A DNA stretch of 64,000 nt from Theocolax elegans (GCA_026168455.1 CM047431.1:731783-795782); one strand, 5' to 3'; shown: positions 1-11,298, numbered from the stretch's first letter. Program-made: numbers and translations. Notes: a model not told the origin generated them from the sequence alone.

Positions 1-3000
1 AATTTTAAATAAAAATATGTCTGTATGAATATATAAATGATTAAAAAGAATTAATTGTATGTCCCAAGTTATTAAGATGTAAAATGAATTTATTGATCTC
101 TACAAACTAGATATTACAATAAAAATTTGCCGACTTTTCGTATGCATTTGTTTACGAAGTATAAGAATTTTTCCAAATAATTGTAGATAGAAGAATATTA
201 CGTATGTGAAGTTACTTCGTACCTGTCAATATATAGTCAAGCAAACCAATACCCTGAACTACATTATCTACTCTCACAATACTAATTGATATTTTGCTAT
301 ACTAAAATCTTTCTAGCGATACCAAAACCTGGGAAACCAGTGAAGGTAAGATCTAAATACCGAGGGATATTACAGCAGTTACATAGCTAAAGAGCTCGTC
401 ACCTATCTATTCGAGCCTGACTATTCGAGATCATCACTTTTGTCTTATTTACAGTTTAAAATCGTTGTTTTTGGCCCAATTGCTACAGCATTTGTATCTT
501 CGGCAATACGTTAAACGGCTAAATCAAAATCAATGGGGTATAACGAGTGACAAACCTTGGTGTCCTCAACAAAGATCATATAATTTGCATGCTGTATGAC
601 AAGGGGTAGATCGTTAATGACAATCGAAGAGCAACGGACCAAGAACATTGAGAGACACCCATGGAAGTGCCAAGCCATGTGAACGGAATACCAGGTAGTG
701 AAAAAATCAGATTATAATTATATAGGAGCATTCCATACTTCTCAACTTGGTTAGGACGGGACCACCAAATTGGGTTAGGATGGGACCACCAATCGGGAAA
801 CTCTTACTAACTTCTTCTAACTGCTTTAGATGTTGTTTAGCCCTGTCAGCATAAATAGAGCGACGTTAAATAACAAAAAAAAAAAAGATGTTGTTCTAGA
901 TATAGCTGTCAGAACTTTGTTAGATGAGATAGGTATGAAGTTAAGGAAGGATAAAAGGAAGAGAGATGGGGGTCTGAGATAGGTGCTTTGAATTGAGTGA
1001 AAGTGAAAGGTGAGTCAAAGTGTATATTAGATGCATGAAAAGAATTTAATTGTTTTGTTGTGAATCTATTTAAGAGAAATGGTTTCAATTGAGAGGCAAG
1101 TCCCATTTTTCTGAGTTCTTTCCACAGACAAGTCGTGTCAGTAATTTTCTTAAGTTTGTTATTGAGGTGACTAAACTTACTAGAATCTACAGTTTCAGAC
1201 TATGTTGCATAAATCTTTGTATTTTAGGTAGTCACATCTCAGGACAGTGATCTAATACCTCTTGTAAGGAATGTTACCAGATTTAATATTATCTTTGATG
1301 TCAGGGGTGATCCATTAGTTAGAAGATATATAGAATTTAGAAGGGTCAAAGTCATTCAAAAGTATGGATCATAGATATGGTGAGGTGTGAGATTGAGGCA
1401 ATACATTGTGGGGTAGTGGGTTCAGAAATCATCTCATGAGCAGGAGAGGCAACTGTAGCTGTATGAAAGGACTACCGGCCAGGTAAAGTACGAGAGCGAG
1501 AATAAATAAAATGAGAACACTTTGGGTGGATGCAATTAAGGCAGGTGTATAATGAAGAGAATGATTGAATAGAAAAGCTAAAAGTGTCGATGCATCTTGA
1601 GTATATACCTTTGCAAGGTTGCTCGTCCAAACTTTTTAAATAGCACTAAAACTTTTTTAGGTTAAGGACCAACGAGATATAATAATACCGTGCAGTGAAG
1701 GATGTATCCGATTCTCTAAAGACATGTGTGAGTGGTGGCTCGCGCATTATCGAGAGGTCAAGCAAAGTATGAAAATAATGAATAGATGTTTGAGTATGAT
1801 GAGTAGGGTCGGACTCGACTAGGATCGAATTGAGTGCGCACAGATTAGGTCTCATCAAAGTGGTTCATCCTTAGTATTTACATAAATATTAAAATTACCC
1901 GTTGTAATTACATGATCACGAAGGGGAAGAAATTTAGTAATGGCTCCAATAAACTTTAATAGATAGGTCGGCGTTGATCTCCTGTACATAACTCACAAGA
2001 ATGTAGAAAACATTGAGCCAATGATCCGGAGGATGATGTACTCCGATTGTATGTATTGGAGAAGAGGGGATCCGATTGAGCTCGAGGCCCGACCACATAA
2101 ACATCATCGATGTAAACGACACCTCCAAGTTATCTACCTACTCGAGCTTTTCTATATAACATACAGCCAGGGAGACGAAAGATTTCGGAAGAATTGATCT
2201 CGTTGGGCAAGGTTTCGTAGAGCGCTATAACATCATAATGAGATATAATCAGACATAATGAGTCACAAGGAGACCCTCATATATTTGGAATACGGATTAT
2301 GCCCAGCTTATGTTTTCTAATATACCGACTCGCCGCTTCGGAGCTCTAGATCGAACGCTTCGCTTCGCCATATAAGGCACGACCGTGTAAAGCTCGCGCT
2401 TAGCGCTCGCATCGTTTGTGAGTATTGGGTAAAGTACATGATACAACAATTCAACTTTTATTAACTTTCACAAAGCTTGGGATTTTTAGCCTAATACAAA
2501 ATCAAAAGGCACAATAGCGGCTGACGCAAGTATAGCGCAAGAGTTATTATATACAGCTAACTAGCCCCACAGGTTTTTACTTTTCTAACCGCTACATTAT
2601 TACATTATTTATTTGCGTTATTGATCACGCATAACGTTCCATATTTACTATTCTTTACTGTACAACAAGTTTTGTCCGAATTCATTCACGCATAATTAAG
2701 AAAATCGATGCCAAAGATATTGCTTGCTGAATTCCTTTTCTCGATTTTTGCTTCTTCCCTTTTTTCGTCTCCCAATGTATATATATGTCTATAGAAAGCG
2801 AAAAGAGATAGCGATATGGGAGACGTGTGAGATAGAAAGACAGCGATGCGTGCCAGCCGGTCAAGGAACGCGTACAGAGCTCCCAACGATTGGCAGGCGC
2901 CGAATTTCAGACATGGCAGCGAGAGGGAGCTACTCTGTATTTACCTGTGACTGTCACCCAATATTTTTTTTTGGTTATGCATAACATGATTAACATTTTA

Positions 3001-3021
3001 TTTTATTATTTCTCCCATATA
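1..3021. other. AT-rich flank without a supported gene
   Basis: I see no ORF here with recognisable domains. The short minus-strand ORFs around 1646-1858 and 1934-2128 might be remnants of a LINE endonuclease, because one reads through an Arg-Glu-Ser-Asp segment like those in LINE endonucleases, but the match is too weak to call. 2330-2410 is locally GC-rich with short palindromic stretches. 2700-2990 has overlapping ORFs on both strands with no recognisable product. Confidence 0.5.
747..793. repeat. Two-unit tandem repeat, about 23-24 bp
   Basis: Two adjacent imperfect copies of a unit ending in GGGACCACCAA differ by a one-base insertion and one substitution. They are seen directly and have no evident function. 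Confidence 0.7.
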
Positions 3022-3150
3022 GACTTCCCAGAGACTCCAGTATAGTGGATCTAAATTAATAATTGTTTAAACATGATAAAATTCACTACAGCTTCAGTGA
3101 TTGGAGAGAAATAGTACAATTATTATATTACTCGAGTAACTGGGAAGTCC
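3022..3150. mobile_element. 129-bp inverted-repeat element, copy 1
   Basis: The unit begins GACTTCCCAG and ends CTGGGAAGTC, giving an exact 10-bp terminal inverted repeat that extends imperfectly to about 20 bp. It has no coding capacity. A nearly identical unit of the same length lies 155 bp downstream, so this is either a MITE present twice or a pair of subterminal repeats of a larger element. I see no clear target-site duplication. Confidence 0.65.
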
Positions 3151-3305
3151 ATTTAAATTATACGTAAGCTATCATATGTAGTGCATTGTCATCAATTGAT
3201 TTGTTTTAGTTTTATTTATTTGCCAGAAAGTCTCTTAAGACAATATACTCATGAAGTAAAATAGAAAATTTACATATATAAGATAGGTTGCGTATAATCT
3301 CAATA

Positions 3306-3434
3306 GACTTCCCAGTGACTCCAGTATAGTGGATATAAATTAATAATTGTTTAAACATGATAAAATTCACTACAGCTTCAGTGATTGAAGAGAAATAGTA
3401 CAGTTATTATATTACTCGAGTAACTGGGAAGTCC
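3306..3434. mobile_element. 129-bp inverted-repeat element, copy 2
   Basis: It has the same length, termini and orientation as the unit at 3022-3150, differing at only a few positions by eye. The short flanks just outside are also weakly similar (both continue CCATT), which hints that the pair may have arisen by local duplication. Confidence 0.65.
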
Positions 3435-3619
3435 ATTCAGATTATATTAGTTTATACTTTCCAATAGAGCAATAGTTCCACCTTTTTCTTTCTTTAAAGG
3501 AATGCAATTTTTACTTTTTACCCTATTGTAAAGAGTAATTTTTATATTTTGCACTGTTTAAAGATTAATTTTAGTTGTTTAATCGTTTAAAAGGTGTAGT
3601 TTTGGGTTTTTAATGTTAC

Positions 3620-4142
3620 TTAAGGGGATGTCGGAGCTATAGCCTCCATCAAAAGCCGCTCGATCTCTCGGTTTCGAATGGCGCTGTAGTCAGGTGTCGA
3701 TTTCTACGATAAACGTACTTAAAACATAAATTATAAATTTTACAGCTACATAGAGCTGTTGAAAGATACTTTCCCCCCTAGCTATAACTAAAATTAAGGT
3801 AATTGTAATATTACTCTTGGCAGTAAATGTTTATTTTTTTAAAGAAATGTGAAATACGTTGCGTGTAGCATTACGGCAGATATTGATTCATTGAATATGA
3901 GACGTATTTCACATTTCTTTAAAAAAATAAACATTTGATTCCAAGAGTAATATTATAATTACCTTAAGTTTAGTCATAGCTAGGGGGGAAAGTATCTTTC
4001 AACAGCTCTATGTAGCTGTAAAATTTATAATTTATGTTTTAAGTACGTTTATCGTAGAAATCGACACCTGACTACAGCGCCATTCGAAACCGAGAGATCG
4101 AGCGGCTTTTGATGGAGGCTATAGCTCCGACATCCCCTTAAA
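3620..4142. mobile_element. TTAA-bounded fold-back element, about 240-bp arms
   Basis: The left arm (3620-3859) and right arm (3902-4142) are near-perfect inverted repeats around a 42-bp spacer. Both ends read TTAAGGGGATGTCGG inward. A TTAA at each edge fits a piggyBac-superfamily target duplication, although the next bases (GGGGATG) are not the usual CCCT terminus. No ORF is present, so it is a non-autonomous or fold-back element. The few mismatches between arms suggest a fairly recent origin or conversion between them. Confidence 0.75.
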
Positions 4143-4306
4143 GAGTAGTAAGGTCAACAAATTACTCATTTAAGGTTCAGTTTTTACTCTTTGCGGTTAA
4201 GAGTGAGTGATGAAACTTTTAATTTGACTAAATTTTCCTGAACGAAATGTCAGACCCAAATTACACGAATCTACACCTTTCAACATAAATATTATAATTA
4301 ATATAT

Positions 4307-5484
4307 TGTAACGCTGCACTGGGGATCAGGGTGCAGGTTAATAAGGGTCAGCAATTTATGAGTACTAAAATAAATATTTATTAATAAAGATCTAATAATT
4401 AATGGGTGGGCGCCAGCCGCGTTATTATGCGATGAACTCACGATAACACGCGGGTTATCCTAGCCGAACAATATATAAACCGGTTGCACTCTCGCCGGCC
4501 CGATACGTGGCCGGATTTCGGTTACACCGGGATACGCTGTATGGAGGGAAGGGGAAGGACGGGAAGGAACGGGATGCTCGCACGCACTTCATACGGTACA
4601 CGGCGGTACCACCAGCAGAGAGAGGTAATTTCACCAACCTTTACAGGAATCCGGGACACTTGGTCAGGAAGCTGCTACTCTCTCTCTCTCTCTCGCTTTG
4701 CTCACTCGTACTCGATCGCACTCAAAAATGGCAGATATCGGCTGCTGCGGGTTGACTCGGTAAGTCGTTGCATCGACCGACCGTAGAGCTCTGCCACTCG
4801 GCGTGCACGAGAGCTCCAGGTAAATACTTGGTCGTGAGGTTTACGCAGGTATGCGTATTTGTATGCGTGCTTATCCGAGAGGTTAACTATATACGTTGTT
4901 TGTGTACAGCAAACTATCCTCAATTTGTCCTATGCTGTTCCTTGTACAGCTGTACTGATTATATACAACTGTACATGCATTTCCTTGTCTTTGTCTTCTG
5001 CCTAATGCTGTTTATCCTCTTCCTTGTTCCTTATCCTATTAATGCGTATTTGCTCTCATTAAGTATCTTGTTTACAGCTGTATCTTGTTTGGCGTTGGAG
5101 GTTCTCCTGCTTACTGCCTGGATACTGCCTCTTCGCCTTGACTGCTGTCCTGTGAGGCTTCGGAGAGTCCTGGAGGCCTCCTGGTGATCGCCTCCCTTAG
5201 AGTATCCTGCCTGCAGTGTCAGACTCGGAAGAGCCCACCTGATAATCTGAGCTCGCCCAAAGTCCTCTTCGTCAGGACCACCTCAGTGTTTGTGTGCCGT
5301 GCTTGGGAAAGGGTTTTTAGTATGTGAGGGTAGGTAGGATTTAGCTGTTGTGCAGGTAGGTAGCTAGGGATAGGTATATGGGTAGGTAGGTGTAGCCAGG
5401 GACTCGTATAGCTTGTACGGGTAGGTAGGTGTTCGCCAGGGGTTCAATCGCTCGTTCTTGACATGTGCAAAGCACATTGTCACA
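4307..5484 (+). mobile_element. LTR-like repeat family, copy A
   Basis: It starts TGTAACG and ends TTGTCACA. A hairpin sits just inside each end: stem CTGCAC/GTGCAG around a GGGGATCAGG-type loop, and GACATGTGC/GCACATTGTC. Internally it has a GGGCGCCAGCCGCG motif, a CT-rich tract, a splice-donor-like CAG|GTAAAT at 4819 and an acceptor-like TTTACAG ending at 5077. The flanks are atat and ttat, so its 4-bp target duplication is imperfect, unlike other copies. The ends and 4-bp duplication point to a solo LTR or a Ginger-type element using a retroviral-type integrase. A 139-codon ORF inside it is not considered real. Confidence 0.7.
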
Positions 5485-5837
5485 TTATTAAACTAAAAAT
5501 CTAAAAAAATTCATACAGGTAGCTTAAAACAAAAGCAAGGGCATAGCGTTTTGATTTTTTAAGAAATAATAATTTTTTTAATAATAATCGAGTAAGCAAT
5601 TTTTAAACGCTAATTATGAGTAAATAAGTCATAAACTTTCAACGCAAACATTATAATTTTAATTAATCTGGAAAATTTTGGGTATGTTGCTATAACATTC
5701 AGACTAAGACATTCATTGCTAAGACATTTTTAAGTTTTAATAATCACAAAATATAAATTAAAAATAGATGGATTTCATTAAACAATTGTGATGTAGGGAC
5801 ATCAATGAGTCCACCTAAATAAAGAATATATATATTA
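5485..5837. other. AT-rich spacer, nothing recognised
   Basis: I see no ORF, RNA gene or repeat structure between the LTR-like copy and the TRIM array. Confidence 0.6.
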
Positions 5838-6048
5838 TATAACGGGTACGGATTTCGAGTGTCGGCGCAGGTTAGGTCCCTGAATTATCGGCGACGTTCG
5901 TCGATAGGACCAAGTCGACTAGCCGAGATAATTGCGAATGGTAGCGCAGTGGTGAGGCTTCTGCCTCGCGCTCCCGGGATCGTGGGTTCGCGCCCCGATA
6001 CCTTCGTTGATTTTTTTATTCCTTATATTCAATCCGTACCCCGTTACA
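5838..6048 (+). repeat. TRIM LTR 1
   Basis: This 211-bp terminal repeat contains the tRNA-like segment at 5936-5999. Its start, TATAACGG, is the degenerate counterpart of the complement of its GTTACA end. Confidence 0.85.
5936..5999 (+). ncRNA. tRNA-like Pol III promoter inside the TRIM LTR
   Basis: It carries a box A match TAGCGCAGTGG (5942-5952) and a box B match GGTTCGCGCCC (5985-5995), 32 nt apart, which is normal tRNA gene spacing. Between them the sequence can fold only into a poor anticodon arm, so it is tRNA-derived rather than a functional tRNA. It recurs in LTRs 2 and 3 at about +640 and +1279. By analogy with the plant Cassandra TRIMs, which carry 5S sequence in the LTR, it may drive Pol III transcription of the element; that is inference. 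Confidence 0.7.
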
Positions 6049-6050
6049 AA

Positions 6051-6061
6051 TGGCGCCCAAC
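6051..6061 (+). other. TRIM primer binding site
   Basis: TGGCGCCCAAC lies two bases after LTR 1 and recurs at 6691 after LTR 2. It matches the start of the primer binding site of the Gypsy elements at 26-39 kb, so both probably use the same tRNA primer class. Confidence 0.75.
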
Positions 6062-6477
6062 TCAAAAACCCACTTGCCAGAAGAGACGAAGTAGTTTATC
6101 TTCGACTGGCTCATCTTGGACCGAAGTCGGTCATAAACTCCCATCCCCACCACCACAGTCCCGGTGGATTTCCCCGCGAGAACCTCAAAAAGTGCGGAGG
6201 TACGACTGTAGGAGAAAAGCCTGTGTTTCTCTCTCCACAGTGTGTATACGTATACGCAGTACACCTCCAAAGTTGGCACTAGACGTAGGGGAGCTTGAGT
6301 TTCTGGGATCTCAAGCGTGGTGGTGCAAACGCACGGCTATCCCTAACGAGGCTCCCGGTGCTCAGAAAACGGTCTTCTTGACACCGGTCGAGCAGGGACA
6401 ACCTTCGCCTCTCTAGCCCAGGTGATCGAAGTGATCAAACGGCTCCCCGAGGGCGTAGGTCGCGTTTGGGTGGGGGA

Positions 6478-6688
6478 TATAACGGGTACGGATTTCGAGT
6501 GTCGGCGCAGGTTAGGTCCCTGAATTATCGGCGACGTTCGTCGATAGGACCAAGTCGACTAGCCGGGATAATTGCGAATGGTAGCGCAGTGGTGAGGCTT
6601 CTGCCTCGCGCTCCCGGGATCGTGGGTTCGCGCCCCGATACCTTCGTTGATTTTTTTATTCCTTATATTCAATCCGTACCCCGTTACA
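6478..6688 (+). repeat. TRIM LTR 2 (shared middle LTR)
   Basis: It appears identical to LTR 3 and differs from LTR 1 at one position. It serves as the 3' LTR of the first unit and the 5' LTR of the second. Confidence 0.85.
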
Positions 6689-7116
6689 AATGGCGCCCAA
6701 CTCAAAAACCCACTTGCCAGAAGAGACGAAGTAGTTTATCTTCGACTGGCTCATCTTGGACCGAAGTCGGTCATAAACTCCCATCCCCACCACCACAGTC
6801 CCGGTGGATTTCCCCGCGAGAACCTCAAAAGTGCGGAGGTACGACTGTAGGAGAAAAGCCTGTGTTTCTCTCTCCACAGTGTGTATACGTATACGCAGTA
6901 CACCTCCAAAGTTGGCACTAGACGTAGGGGAGCTTGAGTTTCTGGGATCTCAAGCGTGGTGGTGCAAACGCACGGCTATCCCTAACGAGGCTCCCGGTGC
7001 TCAGAAAACGGTCTTCTTGACACCGGTCGAGCAGGGACAACCTTCGCCTCTCTAGCCCAGGTGATCGAAGTGATCAAACGGCTCCCCGAGGGCGTAGGTC
7101 GCGTTTGGGTGGGGGA

Positions 7117-7327
7117 TATAACGGGTACGGATTTCGAGTGTCGGCGCAGGTTAGGTCCCTGAATTATCGGCGACGTTCGTCGATAGGACCAAGTCGACTA
7201 GCCGGGATAATTGCGAATGGTAGCGCAGTGGTGAGGCTTCTGCCTCGCGCTCCCGGGATCGTGGGTTCGCGCCCCGATACCTTCGTTGATTTTTTTATTC
7301 CTTATATTCAATCCGTACCCCGTTACA
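7117..7327 (+). repeat. TRIM LTR 3
   Basis: It is the last LTR of the array, followed directly by the ATTA target duplication and AT-rich DNA rather than a primer binding site. Confidence 0.85.
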
Positions 7328-7910
7328 ATTATTATCAATTAATAATTAAATAAATTATATTAATTGATTATACTTATCCAGTTGTTTCATATGGGTTGAT
7401 GCGAATGTCCAGCAGGTTTCCTCTTGATCAGCGTGTCTGGGGTTCCCTCGGTGACACCTACTCCTTGGCACGCTGCATCTGATAAAGAGGAATATATTAA
7501 TATATATATTTACTAAAAAATATAATTATTAGTAAGGACAGGTATTAGAGGGAAATAGATGAGAATTTTATAAATATTAATAAAATAAGTGTAGGAAGGT
7601 ATGAGAAGGATGAAAACGAATGGGTTCGTTAATTAAAATAATTGGAAAAAAAGGAAGATAATAGAAATTAAATATTCGAATAATTGAGTACTAAATAGAT
7701 ATAAAGAACAGGTGAAATTAGGGCTGCTAGGAATAATAAATTAATATAAATAGTTATTATTTAGTCCGGAATAAACAAAGTAACGAGTGTTGTGTGTTAA
7801 GGAGGGAGAAGATGGATAAAAGGGGAGTAAATGTTAAATTAATAAATATAATTAATAATGAAAATAGATAGTTATAAAAACACTTACGATTATACATGAT
7901 AATGTATACT
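7328..7910. other. AT-rich spacer, nothing recognised
   Basis: It contains a short GC-richer segment near 7385-7480 within A-rich sequence. I see no ORF or repeat. Confidence 0.55.
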
Positions 7911-8593
7911 TACAAGGGAAGTACATGACCTCCGGGAAACGGATCTCATCCTAACTTTGGTATGTTTTTTATAATATAAAAATATGAAGAAAGCCAAGTT
8001 ATCTCTTGCCAATGGCCACTTTTACGGAAGTTATTCGACATTCAATAATAATAGCAGTAACAATTACTTCCAATTCGGCCGCTTATAACTCAGAAACAAA
8101 TAAAGATAAACAATCAAATCAAAACCAGAAAAAAGTTGAGTTCAAGTAGATATGGTTTGAAAAAAAAGAAGCTCAAATTGCTTAATTTGAAGCAAAGTTA
8201 TGAAGAAAATAAAAAATTGAAGAAATTTTATCCAAAATTTAATATGAAAAATTTATTGTTTTTTTTGGCCTAATAATCTTCAATTTCTTATTTTCTTCAT
8301 AACTTTGCTTCAAATTAAGCAATTTGAGCTTCTTTCTTTTCAAACCATATCTACTTGAACTCAACTTTCTTCTGGTTTTTGGTTCGATTGTTTACCTTTA
8401 TTTGTTTCCGAGTTATAAGCGATCGAATTGGAAGTAATTTTTACTGCTATTATTATTGGATGTCGAATAACTTCCGTAAAAGTGGCCATTGGCAAGAGAT
8501 AACTTGGCTTTCTTCATATTTTTATATTATAAAAGACATACCAAAGTTAGGATGAGATCCGTTTCCCGGAGGTCATGTACTTCCCTTGTTAGT
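7911..8593. mobile_element. Long fold-back element, about 0.3-kb arms
   Basis: The left end ACAAGGGAAGT (7912-7922) is the complement of ACTTCCCTTGT (8581-8591), and the inverted arms continue inward for about 300 bp to a short AT-rich loop near 8250. A subterminal CCGGGAAACGGAT block is shared with the related elements at 14.7-15.0, 52.6-53.1 and 54.0-54.3 kb. It has no coding capacity. The arms differ by scattered substitutions and small indels, so it is older than the fold-back at 3.6 kb. Confidence 0.8.
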
Positions 8594-8890
8594 GCGATTA
8601 CTTTCCGTAAGCGGTTGTTGACAGCGGTGTTGGTGGAGTTTTGCCGTGCACTGCGTCGCCTGGAGAAGCCTTTGTAGGTGCGTGCGCGCACCTCCGTAGT
8701 ACTCGGGTACTATTCCTGACGGTGGGGATCGCGCACACCCGGGGAAACGGCCGCGAGGCACGTTGTCTACGTGCCGGCCCGCGCTTAGTTGTTGCCATCT
8801 TGAATCGATCTAGATTCAAGCGCGCGCACACTGCACACGCGGTCCGCGCTCGTATCGATACGGAGATCGTGCGCATATAGTCTAGGGAAT
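8594..8890. other. GC-rich, hairpin-rich segment
   Basis: This is a GC-rich island in AT-rich surroundings with consecutive short palindromes: AGGTGCG/CGCACCT, AGTACTCGGGTACT, GGCACGT/ACGTGCC and CTTGAATC/GATTCAAG. Both strands have uninterrupted ORFs of about 80-90 codons, as expected from GC content alone. It could be a promoter or a fragment of a repeat; I cannot assign it. Confidence 0.35.
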
Positions 8891-10346
8891 TTGGAACGCG
8901 GATAGTGGAGGAACATGTGTATAATAGTAAGGAGATAAATTTATATTCGAATTTCGCGCTGTTAACTAGAGAATAATTTAGTGATCTATTGAACCAATCA
9001 ATAGATGACTTTATTAGAGATAAGACTTCCGTATGGGTAAATATATCAGCATATTACGTTATATGACTGTAATTACCTTAAATACGGAAAGTCGAAATAC
9101 TAGTTAGGACAATGATAACTTATGCAAATTAGTTGTCATTTTTATCTATAATGGGGTAAATATGGGTAGCTTTATTACACCTGTGACGGATACGGAAGGG
9201 TTGGAGAAATATAATATTGCCGGATCGCTCACAGGTAACGAGAGAGAGAGAACAGATAGGAATATTGGGAGATTGAGAACGGATCCTCGCCATTCTGATT
9301 CTATCGATCGCACAAACAGTATTATTTTTCTTTAGTTTTGTTTCTGAGATTTATTGTGAGTATTTTATTATAAAGGAGGATCTATTTTTTTCGTATAAGA
9401 AGGATTAAGGAGTATCAATAGATTTATCCCGATAATATGGAGGAATAGTGAATACAAAGAATAGTGATTACATAGACATATATATATCTATCCAAACAAA
9501 GTAGTATTGCATATTATTATTATTATTATATTGATCTTTATATTGGCTTTATTAATAAATTAAATTATTAATTTAAAATCACGTTCTATCTCTCGTGGTT
9601 AGTGGTGCCACGGGATCTACTTTTAGATCCCGTAATAAAATATTATAGATCGACTTTTTCTTGAGGAATATTAATATTTGTTATCGCGGTTTAATAGGTA
9701 TCCGGAGCTATTTATTTTATTCAACGGGACTTGCTCTGGGTGAGTCCACCGGGTTATATGAACGAATAAATTATTATTATTTTTTTCGAAGATGTCTAGG
9801 TTCGGAAATAATTTTATTTAAATCATTTCTTTTATATAGAATTATAAACTAGCATCACACAGTAGATAAAGTAAAAAGAATTTTTTAATAGTTTATAAGA
9901 ACAATACGAAAAAAATATCTCACTTCTGCGCTGAAGCGTACATATTTTTCAGCGACTTTACAATGCGATGGTTTTTATTATTGGCAATGAAAAAATTTTG
10001 CTTCCACATACTCTGATGTAGAATTTTGATTAAAAAAAAACTTTTACTCCATTTTTTTTCGGAATGTTATTGCAAATATAATCTATGCTCAAAATATGAA
10101 GAAAGGTGAAGGGAATAGTTGCTATTTAAATCAGTATGGCCATCGTAAATGTATAAAAAAAGGAACAAATTGTAAATTTTTAGTAGTATTTTATTTTTTG
10201 TATTATTTTATTTAAAGAGCATAAAAAGGAGAGAAATTACTTTTTATTAGTTATGCAGAAATTAATTTTGCACAAATGAATTATTATTATTTTATAAAAT
10301 TGTTTATCTATTGATGTAAAGCACGGAAAGGATAGACATTGTTTAT
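8891..10346. other. AT-rich intergenic DNA
   Basis: No gene is recognised. A short GA-repeat run sits near 9241 and low-complexity ATT runs near 9510. Confidence 0.5.
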
Positions 10347-10629
10347 TTAACCCTTTCACTGGCAACATATCATATATGATCAAATTGAATAACTGCTGCA
10401 TTTTTCAGTCAATTCATTTCAACTTCGGTGTGTAAGAGTTTTGGGGTTTGCTGATTACGAATCTAAGGTCATAATTAAAAAATTCAAAATGACGCAAACA
10501 TAACCATGAAAATCGATTCTGCGTCCCCAAAAGCCTTATATTCATAGTTAATCGTATAATTTCTTTAGTTTATTGTCCTACCATTTTTGGCACGTACAGT
10601 AAAAAAGGCTGCACCAGTAAAAGGGTTAA
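10347..10629. mobile_element. piggyBac-type MITE
   Basis: TTAA (10347-10350) is followed by CCCTTTCACTGG, and the other end reads CCAGTAAAAGGG followed by TTAA (10626-10629). The TTAA duplication plus a CCCTTT terminal inverted repeat is the hallmark of the piggyBac superfamily. At 283 bp with no ORF it is a non-autonomous derivative. Confidence 0.88.
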
Positions 10630-11282
10630 AGAGAATGAAAAAAAGAAGTTTCCTTTTTATCAGTTTGTGGACATTAATAAAAACTATTATAGAGTTTAAG
10701 CAAAATATATAAAAGTTTAATTAAAAAAAATACAATGTATGGTATCGTAAAAAATACTTGTCGATTATTCCACTTTCATTTCAGAACTTTCTATTGCAGA
10801 AACTTTTTAAGGAGTTTAAGCAAAATAGACTCCGCATCAAAATTATCGCAACAAGATTTTTCATAGAAAAATTGCCATTTTTTAAATGCTTGTAGCTCGC
10901 TCAATTTTCATCGTATTAAGATAATTTTTTTTGTTTTGTAGGGAATTATGTGCATCTTGAGGAAAAAATAATGCCTAATAGCTGCGAGATAATGCCACAT
11001 TGCTATGTCTTAATCAGGCCTATCAACTTCTTTTTCTTAAACAACGCAATAGTTTGCACGTTTACCTGGATTATCAAAAATTTTTTTTCAAAAAACAACA
11101 AATACCACCTTAGAGTAGACTTTTTAACGAGTATTTTAAAAAAAGTCGACCCTCTACGACTTTTTTTTGTCCGAGTTATGCCATTTTAAAGATCTTCCTA
11201 TGTTTTAGTCAAATACCGCCAACATCAGCATTACCCGATGCATACCGCGAGGAGGTTGTTGGTCGGACTTGCGCATCATTGT

Positions 11283-11298
11283 GGCCCTGAAAAGGGCC
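11283..11298 (-). promoter_or_regulatory. Histone-type stem-loop in left Tc1 arm
   Basis: On the minus strand it reads GGCCCTTTTCAGGGCC followed by ACAATG: a 6-bp stem with a 4-nt TTTC loop and an AC-rich 3' flank, matching the histone mRNA 3' stem-loop consensus. Its function in this position is unknown. Confidence 0.55.

Larger units (their letters stand above)
5838..7327 (+). mobile_element. Tandem TRIM-like retroelement (three LTRs, two internal regions)
   Basis: Three 211-bp LTRs (5838-6048, 6478-6688, 7117-7327) alternate with two internal regions of 429 and 428 bp. Each LTR has inverted ends (TATAACGGG-TACGGAT and its complement ATCCGTACCCCGTTACA). After the first two LTRs, two bases precede a primer binding site TGGCGCCCAAC. 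A purine tract GGGTGGGGGA precedes LTRs 2 and 3. The whole array is flanked by ATTA on both sides, so it behaves as one insertion with a 4-bp target duplication. No gag or pol is encoded, as expected for terminal-repeat retrotransposons in miniature. LTR 1 differs from LTRs 2 and 3 by one visible substitution (A at 5926) and the internals by one A, so the array is young. Confidence 0.88.

Noticed and set aside
1646..2128. Decayed LINE endonuclease fragments
   Set aside because: A few suggestive residues only, with no catalytic motif readable; left as unassigned flank.
4390..4420. GGGCGCCAGCC motif of the LTR-like family as a minus-strand primer site
   Set aside because: Its complement contains TGGCGCCC, but it lies about 90-100 bp inside the repeat end with no second LTR beyond. 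I treat it as a conserved internal motif of unknown role.
4768..5187. 139-codon hydrophobic ORF in copy A, partly shared with copy E (49932-50285)
   Set aside because: Similarity follows the nucleotide similarity of two close copies. It crosses the predicted intron acceptor and is broken in copies D, F and G.
4307..5484. LTR-like family as Helitron or Penelope
   Set aside because: Helitrons make no target duplication and end in CTRR; this family has 4-bp duplications and TGT...ACA ends. No hammerhead core (CTGATGA...GAAA in order) was found to support Penelope.
5859..6416. 185-codon ORF across TRIM LTR 1 and the internal region
   Set aside because: It crosses the tRNA-like segment and the primer site and changes frame in the second unit because of a one-base difference.
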